Positions 43,391 to 54,100 of a stretch of DNA of 64,000 bases are shown here, one piece after another. Each line of letters opens with the position of its first letter. Within the stretch, counting starts at the first letter, position 1. The position numbers were made by a program, and so were the translations under genes. The stretch spans positions 186,001 to 250,000 of the forward strand of contig NZ_BMXR01000006.1 of NCBI RefSeq assembly GCF_014651855.1, given 5' to 3'. This DNA is from Saccharospirillum salsuginis. GTDB lineage: Bacteria; Pseudomonadota; Gammaproteobacteria; Pseudomonadales; Natronospirillaceae. The notes under the pieces are model-generated. The model was not told the DNA's origin, made no database searches, and saw only the letters and a program-made list of their open reading frames with translations.

Positions 43391-43490
43391 TGTTTCATGT
43401 GCACCCGTCGGTAACGATTTGCTTCGCCAGAATGCGCCATTTATTGCTTTTCCTGTGCTTCCCGGCTGTTCTCTTTTTACGCCTAAACCA

Positions 43491-43910
43491 CTAGCGTCTG
43501 AATCGGCTCGTGCCAGGTACCGAATCCCAGCCAGACCACTCACCCGCATCAATCCGGGGTTTTCCCTGTACCGACTGATTGTATAAATAGACCCAGGCCA
43601 ACCCGAATCGGGTCTCGATGGTCTCTCGCCAATAGAGTGAGGCGTTGGGGGCATTCGGGCGGTACCCTTCGAACCGGTCGAGCACGACAAGCCGGGGTTT
43701 GGGAACGGCATAGACTTCCACGACGACACCGCGTGACGGTTCCGGCCGGGCACCGGGATAAGGGCCGAGGTCGTAGAGGGCGAGCGTGGTCAATTCGTCC
43801 TCGCCGAGGAATCGGGCCGGTTTGAGCACCTCGTGGTTGTGTTCGCCTGCTTTGAGCGAGCCGTAGATCACGACCCGGTGTTTACCGTCGGGTGTTGTGG
43901 GGTCTGACAT
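43491..43910 (-). CDS. AIG2/gamma-glutamylcyclotransferase-like protein
   Basis: The 139-residue protein shows the GGCT fold: VIYGSLKAGEHNHEVL holds the YGSL substrate-binding loop, and VLDRFEGY carries the probable catalytic glutamate. It may cleave gamma-glutamyl amines or peptides in the cytoplasm. It is monocistronic and lies next to the end of the large surface-protein operon on the same strand, 43 bases after its last gene. Confidence 0.78.
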   Translation of the reverse strand: MSDPTTPDGKHRVVIYGSLKAGEHNHEVLKPARFLGEDELTTLALYDLGPYPGARPEPSRGVVVEVYAVPKPRLVVLDRFEGYRPNAPNASLYWRETIETRFGLAWVYLYNQSVQGKPRIDAGEWSGWDSVPGTSRFRR

Positions 43911-43953
43911 AAATCACCGCGTGTGTCCGCTGGGTGTGCCGCTCACGATGTCA

Positions 43954-45228
43954 TTAATACCGATACGACGTCGATAAAAACACACTGACGTCCATCACCG
44001 TGGTGTCCTGCACCAGATTTTTCAGGTCTCCGAACAGCTGCGATTCGCCTTCCCCGCGACTGGCCATCACCCCCATCGTAATCGATGAATCCCGCGTGAA
44101 GCGACTCAGGCTGGTGGTCAGCCCGATGATGTCGATGTGCGGGTCCTGAAACGTTTTTCCGAGTTCGAGCTCGGGGGTGTTGGCGTTGGCGGTGAACACG
44201 CCGCCACGCACGGCGTAGCGGGGCGTCCAATAGTACTCCGCGCCCAGGGCGACATCGAGCGTCGGCTCGCGTTCTGAGAACACGATGATGTCGTCGTTTT
44301 CCGTCGCGCCCGCGCCGGTGTGGAAAATCATATCGGCGGACAACAGTAAAGCCGGGTTTGGAAACCAGGCGATGCCGGTCCGCACCTGAACCGGGTAGAG
44401 TCGAACGTCATTGAAGGTTTGAATTTCGGGGACGGCTTCCTCACCATCGGCATCGCACCCGCTGGAACCTGTGCCCGTTCGGCAACGTGCCGACTGGTAA
44501 TGCGTGTTTGACGACAACACCAGGGTTTGATCGATGGACAAACCGATCGCAACTTTGTCGGCCGGTGACCACATAAAACCAAGCTTGGGTCGTACACCGT
44601 GTTCCTTGGTTTCCAGGTAGGTGTTTAGCCATTCCAGGGTATCGTCATTGAACCGCACATACTGGTTAATGTTGCTTTCGAAAACCCGGTAGTGGTAATT
44701 CAGCGTTAGACCAATCGCGAATTGCTCGTTCAATTCATAAGCGATACCGGGGCCGAAGTTATAGCGAACGTCCTCCCGGTTGAGATTAATGATGTAACGG
44801 TCGACGCTGCCGAAATCCTCGAATTGCTGGTCCTGGTTTTCCGATACGGAATCCGGAGTCGAGGAAGACAGGCCGACCTTGAACGGACCGACGGTTTGCA
44901 TCACGCCGAAGAAGTTCGGCAGCAACTGGGTGCTGGTGCGTTCCCAATCGTACTGACCGTCCAACACATCGTCGTATTGAATCTGCCGGTATTGCAGGCT
45001 GTTGACGCTGGCGGAGATGTTGTCGGCGGTGGCGTACACCAGGCCGGCGGGGTTGTAGTACAACCCCGCCGGGTCGTCGGAGACGGCGGTATAGGCACCG
45101 GCCATGCCGAGGGCGCGATCGCCGACGATCTGGTTCACGTTGTGGTATTCGTCGGCCAGGGCCGGCAGCGCCAGCAAAGGCAGGACGAAGCCGACTCGGG
45201 TGAGCCTGTGTCTTCTAATCGATCTCAT
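43954..45228 (-). CDS. FadL/OmpP1-family outer-membrane transport protein
   Basis: The 424-residue protein has a signal peptide ending ALPALA and the FadL hatch signature VGDRALGMAGAYTAVSDDPAGLYYNPAGL. The barrel strands end with the aromatic-rich DVSVFLSTSYRY. FadL proteins take up hydrophobic compounds across the outer membrane. The start overlaps the M48-protease stop by 4 bases (ATGA). It is the last gene of the seven-gene run that starts at 56091. Confidence 0.85.
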   Translation of the reverse strand: MRSIRRHRLTRVGFVLPLLALPALADEYHNVNQIVGDRALGMAGAYTAVSDDPAGLYYNPAGLVYATADNISASVNSLQYRQIQYDDVLDGQYDWERTSTQLLPNFFGVMQTVGPFKVGLSSSTPDSVSENQDQQFEDFGSVDRYIINLNREDVRYNFGPGIAYELNEQFAIGLTLNYHYRVFESNINQYVRFNDDTLEWLNTYLETKEHGVRPKLGFMWSPADKVAIGLSIDQTLVLSSNTHYQSARCRTGTGSSGCDADGEEAVPEIQTFNDVRLYPVQVRTGIAWFPNPALLLSADMIFHTGAGATENDDIIVFSEREPTLDVALGAEYYWTPRYAVRGGVFTANANTPELELGKTFQDPHIDIIGLTTSLSRFTRDSSITMGVMASRGEGESQLFGDLKNLVQDTTVMDVSVFLSTSYRY

Positions 45229-46064
45229 GGTTGGGTTCTGTCCCGGAATCGCTCGGCCAGGCGCGGATAATCGAGTCCGGTCAGGCCTTCGTCGTGCAGT
45301 TGACGGTCGAGTGCGGCGAGGCGCACATCGAAGGGGGGATGGGTGCCGCTCAATTCGGCGTGTTGATCGGTACCGCTTTCGTGAACACGATCGAGATAGC
45401 GGCGCAGGGCGCCGGGGTCGTAACCGGTGCTTGCCAGCAGGATGGCGCCCTGGGCGTCGGCTTCCAGTTCGTCCTGGCGTTCGAGACCTTTCTCGAACAG
45501 GATCGACAACGCCTGATCGACGGCCTGGTCGAACACCACCCGGGTGGTCTCGCTGGCACCGCCCATCAACTGCGCCAGGCCGGCGTCGCTGCCGGTGGCG
45601 CCGATGTCCAGCGCCCGTACGATATGGCGCTGGTCGACGTGGGCGATTTCATGGGCCAATACGGCCGCCAATTCGCTTTCGTCCCGCATCAGGGCCAGCG
45701 CCGGTCGGGTGATGAAGACATAGCCGCCCGGTGCGGCGTAGGCGTTCACCTGATCGGATTCGAGCACGTAGAAATAAAAATCCAGCTCCGGACGTCGGCT
45801 GGCCCGGGCGACCGTCTGACCGACCAGATTGACGTAGCGTTGCACGGCGTCGTTGTCGAGGCCGTCCATGCGGCCGAGGATGGATGCGGCGACGTGGCGG
45901 CCGAAGTCGACTTCGGCCTGAATGTCGGCCGGCGTTAACGTCTCTTCGAGTTGCTGGGACAGGCGTGGTCGGTAGTCATCCGGTGGCGCGCTCGCGCAGG
46001 CGGACAACAGCAGTGCGAGTGACAGACACAGGGCGGGGGACAGGGTGCAGGTTCTCGGGTCCAT
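45225..46064 (-). CDS. M48-family metalloprotease lipoprotein
   Basis: The 279-residue protein has a lipoprotein signal with lipobox LSAC (about residue 23), the zinc site HEIAHVDQRH and the third ligand in ELEADAQGAILLASTGYDP. It resembles BepA/LoiP-type periplasmic proteases that monitor outer-membrane assembly. It lies 8 bases downstream of the SH3b gene and overlaps the FadL-type gene by 4 bases. Confidence 0.88.
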   Translation of the reverse strand: MDPRTCTLSPALCLSLALLLSACASAPPDDYRPRLSQQLEETLTPADIQAEVDFGRHVAASILGRMDGLDNDAVQRYVNLVGQTVARASRRPELDFYFYVLESDQVNAYAAPGGYVFITRPALALMRDESELAAVLAHEIAHVDQRHIVRALDIGATGSDAGLAQLMGGASETTRVVFDQAVDQALSILFEKGLERQDELEADAQGAILLASTGYDPGALRRYLDRVHESGTDQHAELSGTHPPFDVRLAALDRQLHDEGLTGLDYPRLAERFRDRTQP

Positions 46065-46072
46065 GGTCGGCC

Positions 46073-46567
46073 TCAGCGTGCGGTCAGTGGGCGCTGGAAT
46101 TCGGTCAGCTCGTTCGGGTCGGGTTGCAGCCCTTCCATCCGCTCCAGCTCGGCGTAATCAGTACCGCCGCCGAATTCGGTTTCGCCCTCGCTTAGGCCGC
46201 GGATGGCGCCGGCTGTGGTCACTTCGGAGGCGCGCAGCCGGACTTCATCCGCGTCCAGCTCCCCTTCGAGGTGGGTGACTTTCGCCTGCGGCGGTTCGGT
46301 GCCGACGAGCCAGCGCGAGACCCAGCCGGTCTGGCCGTGGTAGTCCACCTGCAGCCAGTTGTTCTCATTGGTGAGAATCGTGAGCGCCGTGCCTTTCGGA
46401 GGTTCGGCCAGGGTGGTGGCGTTGAAGCGGGGCGCATCCAAAACGGGCGCCACCTCGCTGAGCACGAAGACTTCATCGGCCAGGGCCGACAGACTCATCA
46501 GCAGACTTATCAGCAAACCGGTACACAGGCCGGTCAGCCACCGGCGAGCGCTCGATGTTTGAATCAC
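46073..46567 (-). CDS. Exported SH3b-domain protein
   Basis: The 164-residue protein has a signal peptide (LLISLLMSLSALA) and one bacterial SH3 domain (about residues 30-85, ATTLAEPPKGTALTILTNENNWLQVDYHGQTGWVSRWLV in two pieces), followed by a charged tail. SH3b domains bind peptidoglycan or proteins in the periplasm. It is in the cyclase operon, 27 bases downstream of the cyclase and 8 before the M48 gene. Confidence 0.78.
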   Translation of the reverse strand: MIQTSSARRWLTGLCTGLLISLLMSLSALADEVFVLSEVAPVLDAPRFNATTLAEPPKGTALTILTNENNWLQVDYHGQTGWVSRWLVGTEPPQAKVTHLEGELDADEVRLRASEVTTAGAIRGLSEGETEFGGGTDYAELERMEGLQPDPNELTEFQRPLTAR

Positions 46568-46594
46568 AACCGTCTCTCCTCGAATCGGGCAACC

Positions 46595-48763
46595 CTACTT
46601 ACTGGTTGCAGTATAGACACCCGCCCATTCTTTGCCGGGCGGCTCTCGCTGGAATTGCCAGCACCGGGCGCGGTACAGCTTGCGCAACCCCGGGTGGTCG
46701 ATGGCGCTGAACAGATCGAGCGCGTCTTCCCAGCGTTGTTCGTAGTAGCAGGCCAGGGCTTCGGTCATCCGGCGGACCAGGTCCTCGGCTTCGGCGCGCG
46801 CTTCCGGGCTGGGGTCGAGTCCGGTCCAGGGGGCGAAGAGGTCGACCGGACGCTGGCGGCCTTTGACCTGCACGCGGTCGACCGGCACACATGGGATGTC
46901 CAACGTCAGGGCACGATGGGTGCTTTCGGAAATCAGCAGGCGCAGGCCGTAGGTCTTGGTCAGGCCTTCAACGCGCGAGGCCAGGTTCACGTTGTCGCCG
47001 ATGACGGTGTAGTCCAGATGTTGGTCGGAGCCGATGTTGCCGAGGATGACATCGCCGCTGTTCAGACCGATGCCGATGTCGATCTGCGGCAACCGCATCG
47101 CTTCGAGTTGTTCATTGACGTGATCGAGCCGCTCCACCATGCGCAGCGCGGCGGAGACCGCCAGGTCGGCGTGATTGTTAATGCGGATGGGGGCGCCCCA
47201 GAACGCCATCAGCGCGTCACCGATGAATTTGTCGACCGTGCCGTCGAACTCGAAAATGGCCGCCGACATCTCGGCGAAATGGCAGTTCAACAGTTGCACG
47301 ATGTCACGCGCAGCGAGGTTTTCCGACAGACCGGTGAAGTTGCGCACGTCGGAAAACATAACCGTCATGTGTTCGGTCACGCCGACCTGGGCGTGCAACA
47401 CCTCGTCCGGCCGGTTCAATACGTCGGTCAGCACCGAGGGCGAGACATACTGCGACAGCATGCGCTTGATGCGGCGTTTGTCGCTGCTTTCGACGAAGAA
47501 ACGATGCGACAGCGAACCCATCCAGGTGAGTGTCAGGCCGGCCAGAGGCGTGACCGTGTCCAGCACCCGGTTGTGCGACAGCAGAACATCCGCCAGCACC
47601 GCATAGCCGAGGCCGATGCCGAACGGCACCAGCAATTGCAGGCTGAAGCGGTTGAGCCGGGCCACGGCGAGCAGGGTTAGGGTCGAGGTCAGAACCAGCG
47701 CCAGATAGGTCCAGCCGGCGCGGGGCGGGTGCAGCAACCGGCCGTCCATCAGGTTGCCGGTGGCCGTGGCGTGAATGAAGACGCCGGGGGTTTTCTGGCT
47801 CATCGGCGTGGCCTTGATGTCGTCCAGCCCGACCGCGCTGGCGCCGATGTAGACCAGTTTGTCCTCGAACTCGTCCGGCGTTATGCGCAGGTTGGCGATG
47901 TCGCCGTTGCGGATCCGTTGCAGTGAATCCAGCACGCCGGCCATCGAATAGGGCCGATACTCGCCGTAGTAATTCAGCAGCAGTTGTTCATCCTCGCCGA
48001 TCGGGATGTCGAAGCCATCGACGAACAGATGGTGGCCGTCCCGCCGGGCGCGGGACTGGTTCGGCTCGTTCAGCAGCGGCGCCAGGCTCATCGCCGGGAA
48101 GTAAGCGGAATGGTATTCCCACAGCAGGCGGAGACGGCGATAGACCCCGTCCCGATCCGGTTCGGCGCCGACGATGCCGAGGTGGGGCGTGGTTTCCAGC
48201 AGGGCGTCGAAAGGCAGCGAATAGTGATTGTGCCGGCCTTTCTCCAGGCCGGTGGCGGTTAACAGGCTGTGGCGGTCACGTACGCCGTCCGGCATGGGTT
48301 GGTTCAGCCGCTGGGCGCCTTCGTCCACGCTTTCGTTGCGCATCAGGCCGGAGTGATACAGGTTTGAATGGTTCCAACTGGTTACCACCAACTGCTGGTC
48401 GCTGGCGCTCAGCGCCTCCTCGGCACGGCCCTCGCGTTCGGTCAGCAGGATATCGAACAGCACCGCCCGGGCATTGCCCATGGCCAGGAATTCCGCCAGG
48501 TCGGCGTAAACCGACCGCGGCCAGGGAAACCGGCCCAGTACCGGTTCCAACGCTTGTAACGAGGCCTCGTCGATCAGGATGAGGGCGATGTCCTCGGGCA
48601 GTGGTACGTCCTGGCGCTTGGCTTCCAGGCGGGTGTCGTACACCTGGTGGTTCAGGCGTTCGAACGCCTGGATGTGGTGCAACACGCCGACGATCAGCAG
48701 CGTGACGATCAGAACCAGGCTCTGGGCCAACCAAAAGGGCAGTCGTTTCAGTCGGTTCAACAA
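46595..48763 (-). CDS. CHASE2-domain class III adenylate/guanylate cyclase
   Basis: The 722-residue protein has an N-terminal helix, a large periplasmic CHASE2 domain (about residues 30-330), three membrane helices (about 345-430) and a cytoplasmic cyclase domain. The cyclase shows both metal aspartates (FSDVRNFTGLSE and GDALMAFWGAP), and VIGDNVNLASRVEG with the transition-state Asn/Arg. It should make cAMP (or cGMP) in response to a periplasmic signal. It lies within an operon of surface proteins, and a CRP-like site sits upstream of the operon. Confidence 0.9.
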   Translation of the reverse strand: MLNRLKRLPFWLAQSLVLIVTLLIVGVLHHIQAFERLNHQVYDTRLEAKRQDVPLPEDIALILIDEASLQALEPVLGRFPWPRSVYADLAEFLAMGNARAVLFDILLTEREGRAEEALSASDQQLVVTSWNHSNLYHSGLMRNESVDEGAQRLNQPMPDGVRDRHSLLTATGLEKGRHNHYSLPFDALLETTPHLGIVGAEPDRDGVYRRLRLLWEYHSAYFPAMSLAPLLNEPNQSRARRDGHHLFVDGFDIPIGEDEQLLLNYYGEYRPYSMAGVLDSLQRIRNGDIANLRITPDEFEDKLVYIGASAVGLDDIKATPMSQKTPGVFIHATATGNLMDGRLLHPPRAGWTYLALVLTSTLTLLAVARLNRFSLQLLVPFGIGLGYAVLADVLLSHNRVLDTVTPLAGLTLTWMGSLSHRFFVESSDKRRIKRMLSQYVSPSVLTDVLNRPDEVLHAQVGVTEHMTVMFSDVRNFTGLSENLAARDIVQLLNCHFAEMSAAIFEFDGTVDKFIGDALMAFWGAPIRINNHADLAVSAALRMVERLDHVNEQLEAMRLPQIDIGIGLNSGDVILGNIGSDQHLDYTVIGDNVNLASRVEGLTKTYGLRLLISESTHRALTLDIPCVPVDRVQVKGRQRPVDLFAPWTGLDPSPEARAEAEDLVRRMTEALACYYEQRWEDALDLFSAIDHPGLRKLYRARCWQFQREPPGKEWAGVYTATSK

Positions 48764-48790
48764 ATCGGCAGCGTCCTTCTGTGGTTGTGA

Positions 48791-50527
48791 TTAAGGGGTG
48801 GTGGCACCGGATTCCAGCAGCCGGATCGAGACGGCGTAGTCTCCGTAGCGGGCCAGATAGCCGTAATTGGCCGGGGCGAGCCAGGCGGCATCGGCGGTAT
48901 CGGTGACCAGGTAAAGGGTACCGTCTTCGGCGGCCACGAATTCCAGCGAAGAGGCGAAGTGGCTGCCGTCGTGCAGCGGCGAGCAGCCGCCGGCCTGGGT
49001 CTCGCAGTCGACGTCGTCGTCGTTGACGAGCGGGTCACCATTGCCGTCCAGCAGTGCCGTGCCATCGGTATGATAGAGGCCTATACGGGTATCGGCGCCA
49101 TTGCGCAGATCGTGAGTCCAGATGCGGTAGCGCACCCCGGCCGTAACGCTGATGGCCAGAGTGTCGCTGTCGGCCTGGCCGCTGGCGTGGTAGAGGGTGT
49201 GGCGTTCGCCGACGATGCAGTCCGCCGGCAGCGTCTGGTCGGTCAGGGAGCAGTCGCGTGCCGGGGCATCGGCGAAGAGTTGATCGCTCTCCAGGGCGTC
49301 GCGTTGGTACAGAATCGACCGTTCGCTGAGTATAGCGCGCCACTGGGCCAGTTCCTGGTTGGTCGGCTGGCTCTGCAACAGGCCGTCCCAATAGGCTTCG
49401 AGGGTGTCGGCATAGGAATTGGCGGGTAGCTGGTCGACCAGCGGCGCCCAGACCCGGGCCTGGCCGGCGTTGTCCTGCAGGCCGATCAGGGTCATGGCGA
49501 TGGCGGCCTCGTTGGTGGCGTAGCTGAAGCTGGTAGGCAGGCTGGCCAGATCGAGGCTGACGTTGACGGTGTTGCTGCGGGTGTCGGTATAGCGGGTGCT
49601 GGCCAGGTGGCCGGGAATCGACAGCCGCTGCGGGTACTGGGCGCGCAGCCAGGCTTTGACCGCGATCTGGAAATAGTTGGCCATGCCCTCGCTCCAGCTC
49701 AGGCGCAGGTCCAGGTCGGTGTCCGCCAGGCTGTGGTAGCCGCCGGGCGAGTCGGTCATGCCGGTCGAGAACTCGATGTGGTGGGCGAATTCGTGCCAGA
49801 GCACATCGTCGTCGAATTCGTCGGTGTCGCCCGTGGAATACGGGTCGCTCAGCACGTAGATGCCGGAGCCTTCGCTGCAACCGCCGCCAGTACCGAGGCA
49901 GGTGTAGGAGCCGGGGCTCTGGCCGTATTGCCAGAACAGGTTGAGGTCGTTCAGCGTGGCGGTCGTGTCGCTGTAGTAGTGGTAGAACTCGGTACCGCTG
50001 AGCATGACGTCGAGCATGTTGAAGGGGCCGGCCATGCGGCTGGACAGTGGAACGTTCACGTCGGCCGTGGTCTGTTCCTCGCTGAAGCTGACCGCCTGGC
50101 TCACGGCGTAGAGGGTATCGCTCATGTTGTAGACGTTCAGGGTTTCGCCGCTGTCGGCCGTGGCGCGGGCGAGTACCCGGAGGCTGTAGTCGCCGATCGG
50201 GACCTGGGTGAAGGCGTAGTTGCCCGAGTGATCGGTAAGCGTGGTATCGACCGGATTGTTGTCGGCGTCGAGCAGGTCCACCACAACCCGGCGGGCGGGT
50301 TTGTCGGGTGTATTGCCGGTGATGAACCCGGTGTCGTCGTACATCCGGTCCTGGTAGGTGATGCGGCCGGATACGTCGACCTGTGGCTGTGTCGTGGTCT
50401 GGCTGGTGTCGTCTTTGGTATTGGCGTCCGCGTCGCCTTCGGTCCCGTCACCGGTTACCGAACCGGACGGGCCACAGGCCGTCAGCCCGAGCAGGGCGAG
50501 CGTAACAACCCAGAGGCGGGCGGTCAT
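48791..50527 (-). CDS. Secreted HExxH metallopeptidase-like lipoprotein
   Basis: The 578-residue protein has a lipoprotein signal with LTAC lipobox, a linker, a carboxypeptidase-regulatory-like beta domain (about 50-130, DHSGNYAFTQVPIGDYSLRV), a peptidase-like part with WHEFAHHIEF and, downstream, SWSEGMANYFQ that may supply the third zinc ligand, and a PPC-like C-terminal domain. Family assignment is tentative (gluzincin-like). It may act at the cell surface. Its start overlaps the upstream 168-residue protein's gene by 4 bases. Confidence 0.7.
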   Translation of the reverse strand: MTARLWVVTLALLGLTACGPSGSVTGDGTEGDADANTKDDTSQTTTQPQVDVSGRITYQDRMYDDTGFITGNTPDKPARRVVVDLLDADNNPVDTTLTDHSGNYAFTQVPIGDYSLRVLARATADSGETLNVYNMSDTLYAVSQAVSFSEEQTTADVNVPLSSRMAGPFNMLDVMLSGTEFYHYYSDTTATLNDLNLFWQYGQSPGSYTCLGTGGGCSEGSGIYVLSDPYSTGDTDEFDDDVLWHEFAHHIEFSTGMTDSPGGYHSLADTDLDLRLSWSEGMANYFQIAVKAWLRAQYPQRLSIPGHLASTRYTDTRSNTVNVSLDLASLPTSFSYATNEAAIAMTLIGLQDNAGQARVWAPLVDQLPANSYADTLEAYWDGLLQSQPTNQELAQWRAILSERSILYQRDALESDQLFADAPARDCSLTDQTLPADCIVGERHTLYHASGQADSDTLAISVTAGVRYRIWTHDLRNGADTRIGLYHTDGTALLDGNGDPLVNDDDVDCETQAGGCSPLHDGSHFASSLEFVAAEDGTLYLVTDTADAAWLAPANYGYLARYGDYAVSIRLLESGATTP

Positions 50528-51030
50528 CGCTGTGCCTCCGGGTTCAGCGGAACCACCCAGAGGGGTTCGCCGTCGCGCGATTGCAGCTCGGGCGCGGGTG
50601 CCAGCGAGCGGCTCGCCGGTTTTTCAGACGCATTGGACCACTCGGCTTTGAAGGGGTGGTCCAGGGAGTCGCCCTCCGGCAACGTCAGGGTGACGTTAAT
50701 TCCGATGGGCGTAGTGAAATCGATCGGACCGGTCAGGGTCCAGTGTAATTGAGTGGTGTGGCGCTCGGTGAGCGCTCCCCGCCATTCTGTGCCGTCCACC
50801 GCATTCAGCGGGGCGGGCAGTTGCAGATGGATCGAGGCCGGCGCTTCGGGCAGCACCGTGGTCAGGGTGACCGTCAGGCTGGCGCTGTCGGGCCCGGTCG
50901 CTTCCAGATGGCTGACCAGATTGAGCCAGGCCGCCGGTTTCTGGGTGGTGTTCGCCCAGACAACGGAAAACGGCGTCAGCAACAGCACGCCGATGAATAC
51001 GATGTGAAACGGAATCCGACGGTTTCCCAT
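50524..51030 (-). CDS. Small exported protein of unknown function
   Basis: The 168-residue product has a signal peptide (IVFIGVLLLTPFSVVWA) and a beta-rich body ending PLNPEAQR, with no recognised domain. It starts 78 bases after the giant lipoprotein gene and overlaps the metallopeptidase gene by 4 bases (ATGA), so the three are made together. Confidence 0.65.
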   Translation of the reverse strand: MGNRRIPFHIVFIGVLLLTPFSVVWANTTQKPAAWLNLVSHLEATGPDSASLTVTLTTVLPEAPASIHLQLPAPLNAVDGTEWRGALTERHTTQLHWTLTGPIDFTTPIGINVTLTLPEGDSLDHPFKAEWSNASEKPASRSLAPAPELQSRDGEPLWVVPLNPEAQR

Positions 51031-51108
51031 GCTGTGATTCCCCGGTTACGACAAGGCCGGGTACCGCCCGTAAGCGGTACCCGGCGTCGGGTCAGTTTTC
51101 AGGACGGA

Positions 51109-54100
51109 TCAGTGGCGCTGACGGGCCGCCTGTACGCGGCGCGTACGGGCTTGATCCTCGGCGGTCGGTTGGCCGCTGCCGGGTTTCCAATAGTGGTCAT
51201 CCATGCCGAATTCACCGTCGTTCAGATAAATTTCATGACCACGGCATCCTTCGGGACCACACCCCTCCACTCGGATCATCACCTGCTCGGCACCCGCTGG
51301 AATCGTGGGGCTGAGGCTGAAGCCGTTGGCCGGGGTTTCCGGGTCGTAAGTCATCGGCATGTCGCCCATGGTGTTGGGCGTGACCAACGTTGAGTCGAAG
51401 TAGGTCGACTTCCAGGTTCCGTCGGTCGGATCCTGATAGCCGACGTCCGCCCACATGCTGTCCGGGACGAAACCGGAGCTGCCGAAGTCCCCGGAGACCG
51501 TGATCGGGTCGCCACTGACATCATCGCTGCCGTGGACCGGGTCGGTGATGTAGACATATTGAGGACGGGGTTCGCCATTAGTGACCTGGATGTTCACATT
51601 GAACTGGTTCCAGTCAGCGTCGCTGATGTTGATTGAGTTATTGCCGTCGTACAGATCCACATCGAAGCTGAAGGTGCCATCGACGATCTGGAAGGTTTGG
51701 AAGGTATTGCCGGCCCAGAATTCGCCGGAACCGTCACTGCCACTGGTTGTACCGCTTAAGGTGACGGTCATGAGCTGGCCGCTGGCGTCACCGGCATCCC
51801 ACTGAAGGTATCCACAGCCGTCATTGTAGGTCTCCGTCATACCGTTGGGCATCGGTACGCTGATCGCCGGCGCGGGTGGCGTCACGTTGTTGTCGGACAA
51901 GACCGTAACGCTGAACCAGTTGTGGCCGTCGTTGATGTCGATCCACTGGTGATGTTGATTGCCGTTGGCGGCGTCCGGATCGTACACCGATATCACAGCG
52001 CTCCAGTTATAGGTTCCAGTGCCGTTGGCGGTGCTGCTCGCCTGGACAGACACTTCCTCCATACTGCCGCAGGCTTCAGTGGACAGTTTGATGTTGCGAC
52101 CGGGAACGGTGGATGTGCCATTGACCGTTACCGTGTCGGCCACAATCGGTTCAGGGAAACCGGAGCCCCCGTCGATGCCGTAGGTGTCCATATCGGAGAC
52201 CAGGGTATTGCTACTGCTGTCGACGAGTCCGGTTACATCCAGCATCGGTTCGGTGTAGGTGCATGAGGTCTCGCTGGTGCGAATCTCGACACCAGCCCAG
52301 GTGCCATTGGTTTCGTCGTAGATGTTGACGAAATTGTAGGCTCCGGTGCCGCCGATGACCTGGAAGGTCGCGGACCAGGATTGAGTCGCACCCTCCGCGG
52401 TGCCATCGCCGGCCAACAGGACTTCCTGGTTTTCCCAGTAGTAGTCCACATCGTCGCTGCCTTGCCAATCGACCCACAGTCGTGAGGTATTACCAGGGGC
52501 GGTACCGTTGACCGTGGCTGTGCAACTGGCGATGTTGGCGACCCACTGGCCGAAGTCATCCACCGGCGTGACGCTATTCACGTCCACGACTTCGGGGCGC
52601 GGCAGAGTGGCGCCGTTGTCGGTGTAGATGTTCAGGTTATAGAAGTCGCCACTGCCGTTGTCGATACCGATCCAGTTCCAGCCGTTATAGAGCTGAACAG
52701 TGAAGGTGAAGGAGCCGTCGCCACTGGCGTCGATTTCGCCATCGGTATGGGCACCATCCGCGCCGGCGTTGTAGTAGCCCAGGGTCGGTTCGGCGAATTG
52801 CCCGGTGATGGTCACCTCATTGGTATTCACCGTTACCTCAGTGGCGTTCCAGTCGGAACCCTGTCCCCAGTTGCCGGTTTCTTTCAAGGTACCTTCACTG
52901 GTGGTCGGCGCGTCGATGGAGACGGGTGCGACAAAGGTGCTGCCGGTGTCGGTATAGACGCCGAAGTGGGTACTGACGTTGGCGTGTTCACCGGTGCCGT
53001 TCGGGTCGCCGCTCAGGTCGAGGTTGATCCAGTTGTCACCGGAGAAAATCGGCATATCGACGACGCTGACAGTACCGTTCTGCTCACTCAGCGTGAAAGC
53101 GGACGAATCCTGACAATAGCTGTACTGTGCATAAGCGCCGCTGTCGTTGTGAACCCAGATGTTCAAGTCGGCCCAGCCGCCTGTTTCACTGCACAGGGCG
53201 CCCATCAGGTCGGATACTTTGGTGTTGTTCGGATCCGCAGCCCAGGTAACATCCAGCGCGGTGGTGCCACTTGGGGCGTCGGCGAAGTTCCACTCGTTCA
53301 AGTCCACTGTGCCCAGTGAGCCGCCCATGGTGTTGAGCGCATTGATGGTCGTGGCTTCAACCGCCGGTGCCTGACCGCCTTCGGTGTGGATCTGGAAGTC
53401 TTTGTACAGGTTGCCGCCGTCATTAACAGAGACCCAGTTCCAACCCTGGAAGAGCGGTACGGTGACGGTGGCTTTGGCGGTACCGTCGCTGTTGTCGCTG
53501 AAAGTTAGCGGATGTTCGGCGAAGCCACTGTTGCTGTTCAGATAGAGGAAACCACCGTTCTGTACAGCTTCGTCAACGTTCGGTGTGGTGACGGTGATGT
53601 CCACGCCATCGGATGAACCGGCGTCGAAGCCCCAGATGAATTCATCGAAGGTCAACGGTTGACCGATGTCATCGACCACGCCGAGCGCTAACTCTTTGCG
53701 TTCGCCCGGATTCTTGAATTTCTTGACCGCACTGACGGCTTTGAAGTCACGCACCAGGTCGCTGACCGAAGGCATGTTTTCCCCGTCGGCGAAATCACCC
53801 GGCGTCAAACTGCCCAGACCAATGATCTCCCACAGGAAGGCTTCGCCGTCACGTTCGATGCCCCAGTCGCGTTCGGTCTCAAAGTCGAACAATTCACTGA
53901 CATCGACCGCTCCGGACGGCAGACCTTCGCTGCCGGAAGAGTCCGGTACGGTCAGGGATTTCAGCGAGGTTGAGCCTTCGACGCTGTCCAGGTTGCTCTC
54001 GCTGATGGCAATGGCCACGCCCAGTTCGGACGGGTGCCGTGCGTTGGCGATCAGCAGGATATAGCTGTCGACGCCCTGGACCGAGGTATCGAACCGGAAG

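Noticed and set aside
46271-47680. 469-codon open frame antisense to the CHASE2-cyclase, SH3b and intergenic region
   Set aside because: It runs across several real genes on the other strand and encodes no recognisable domain.
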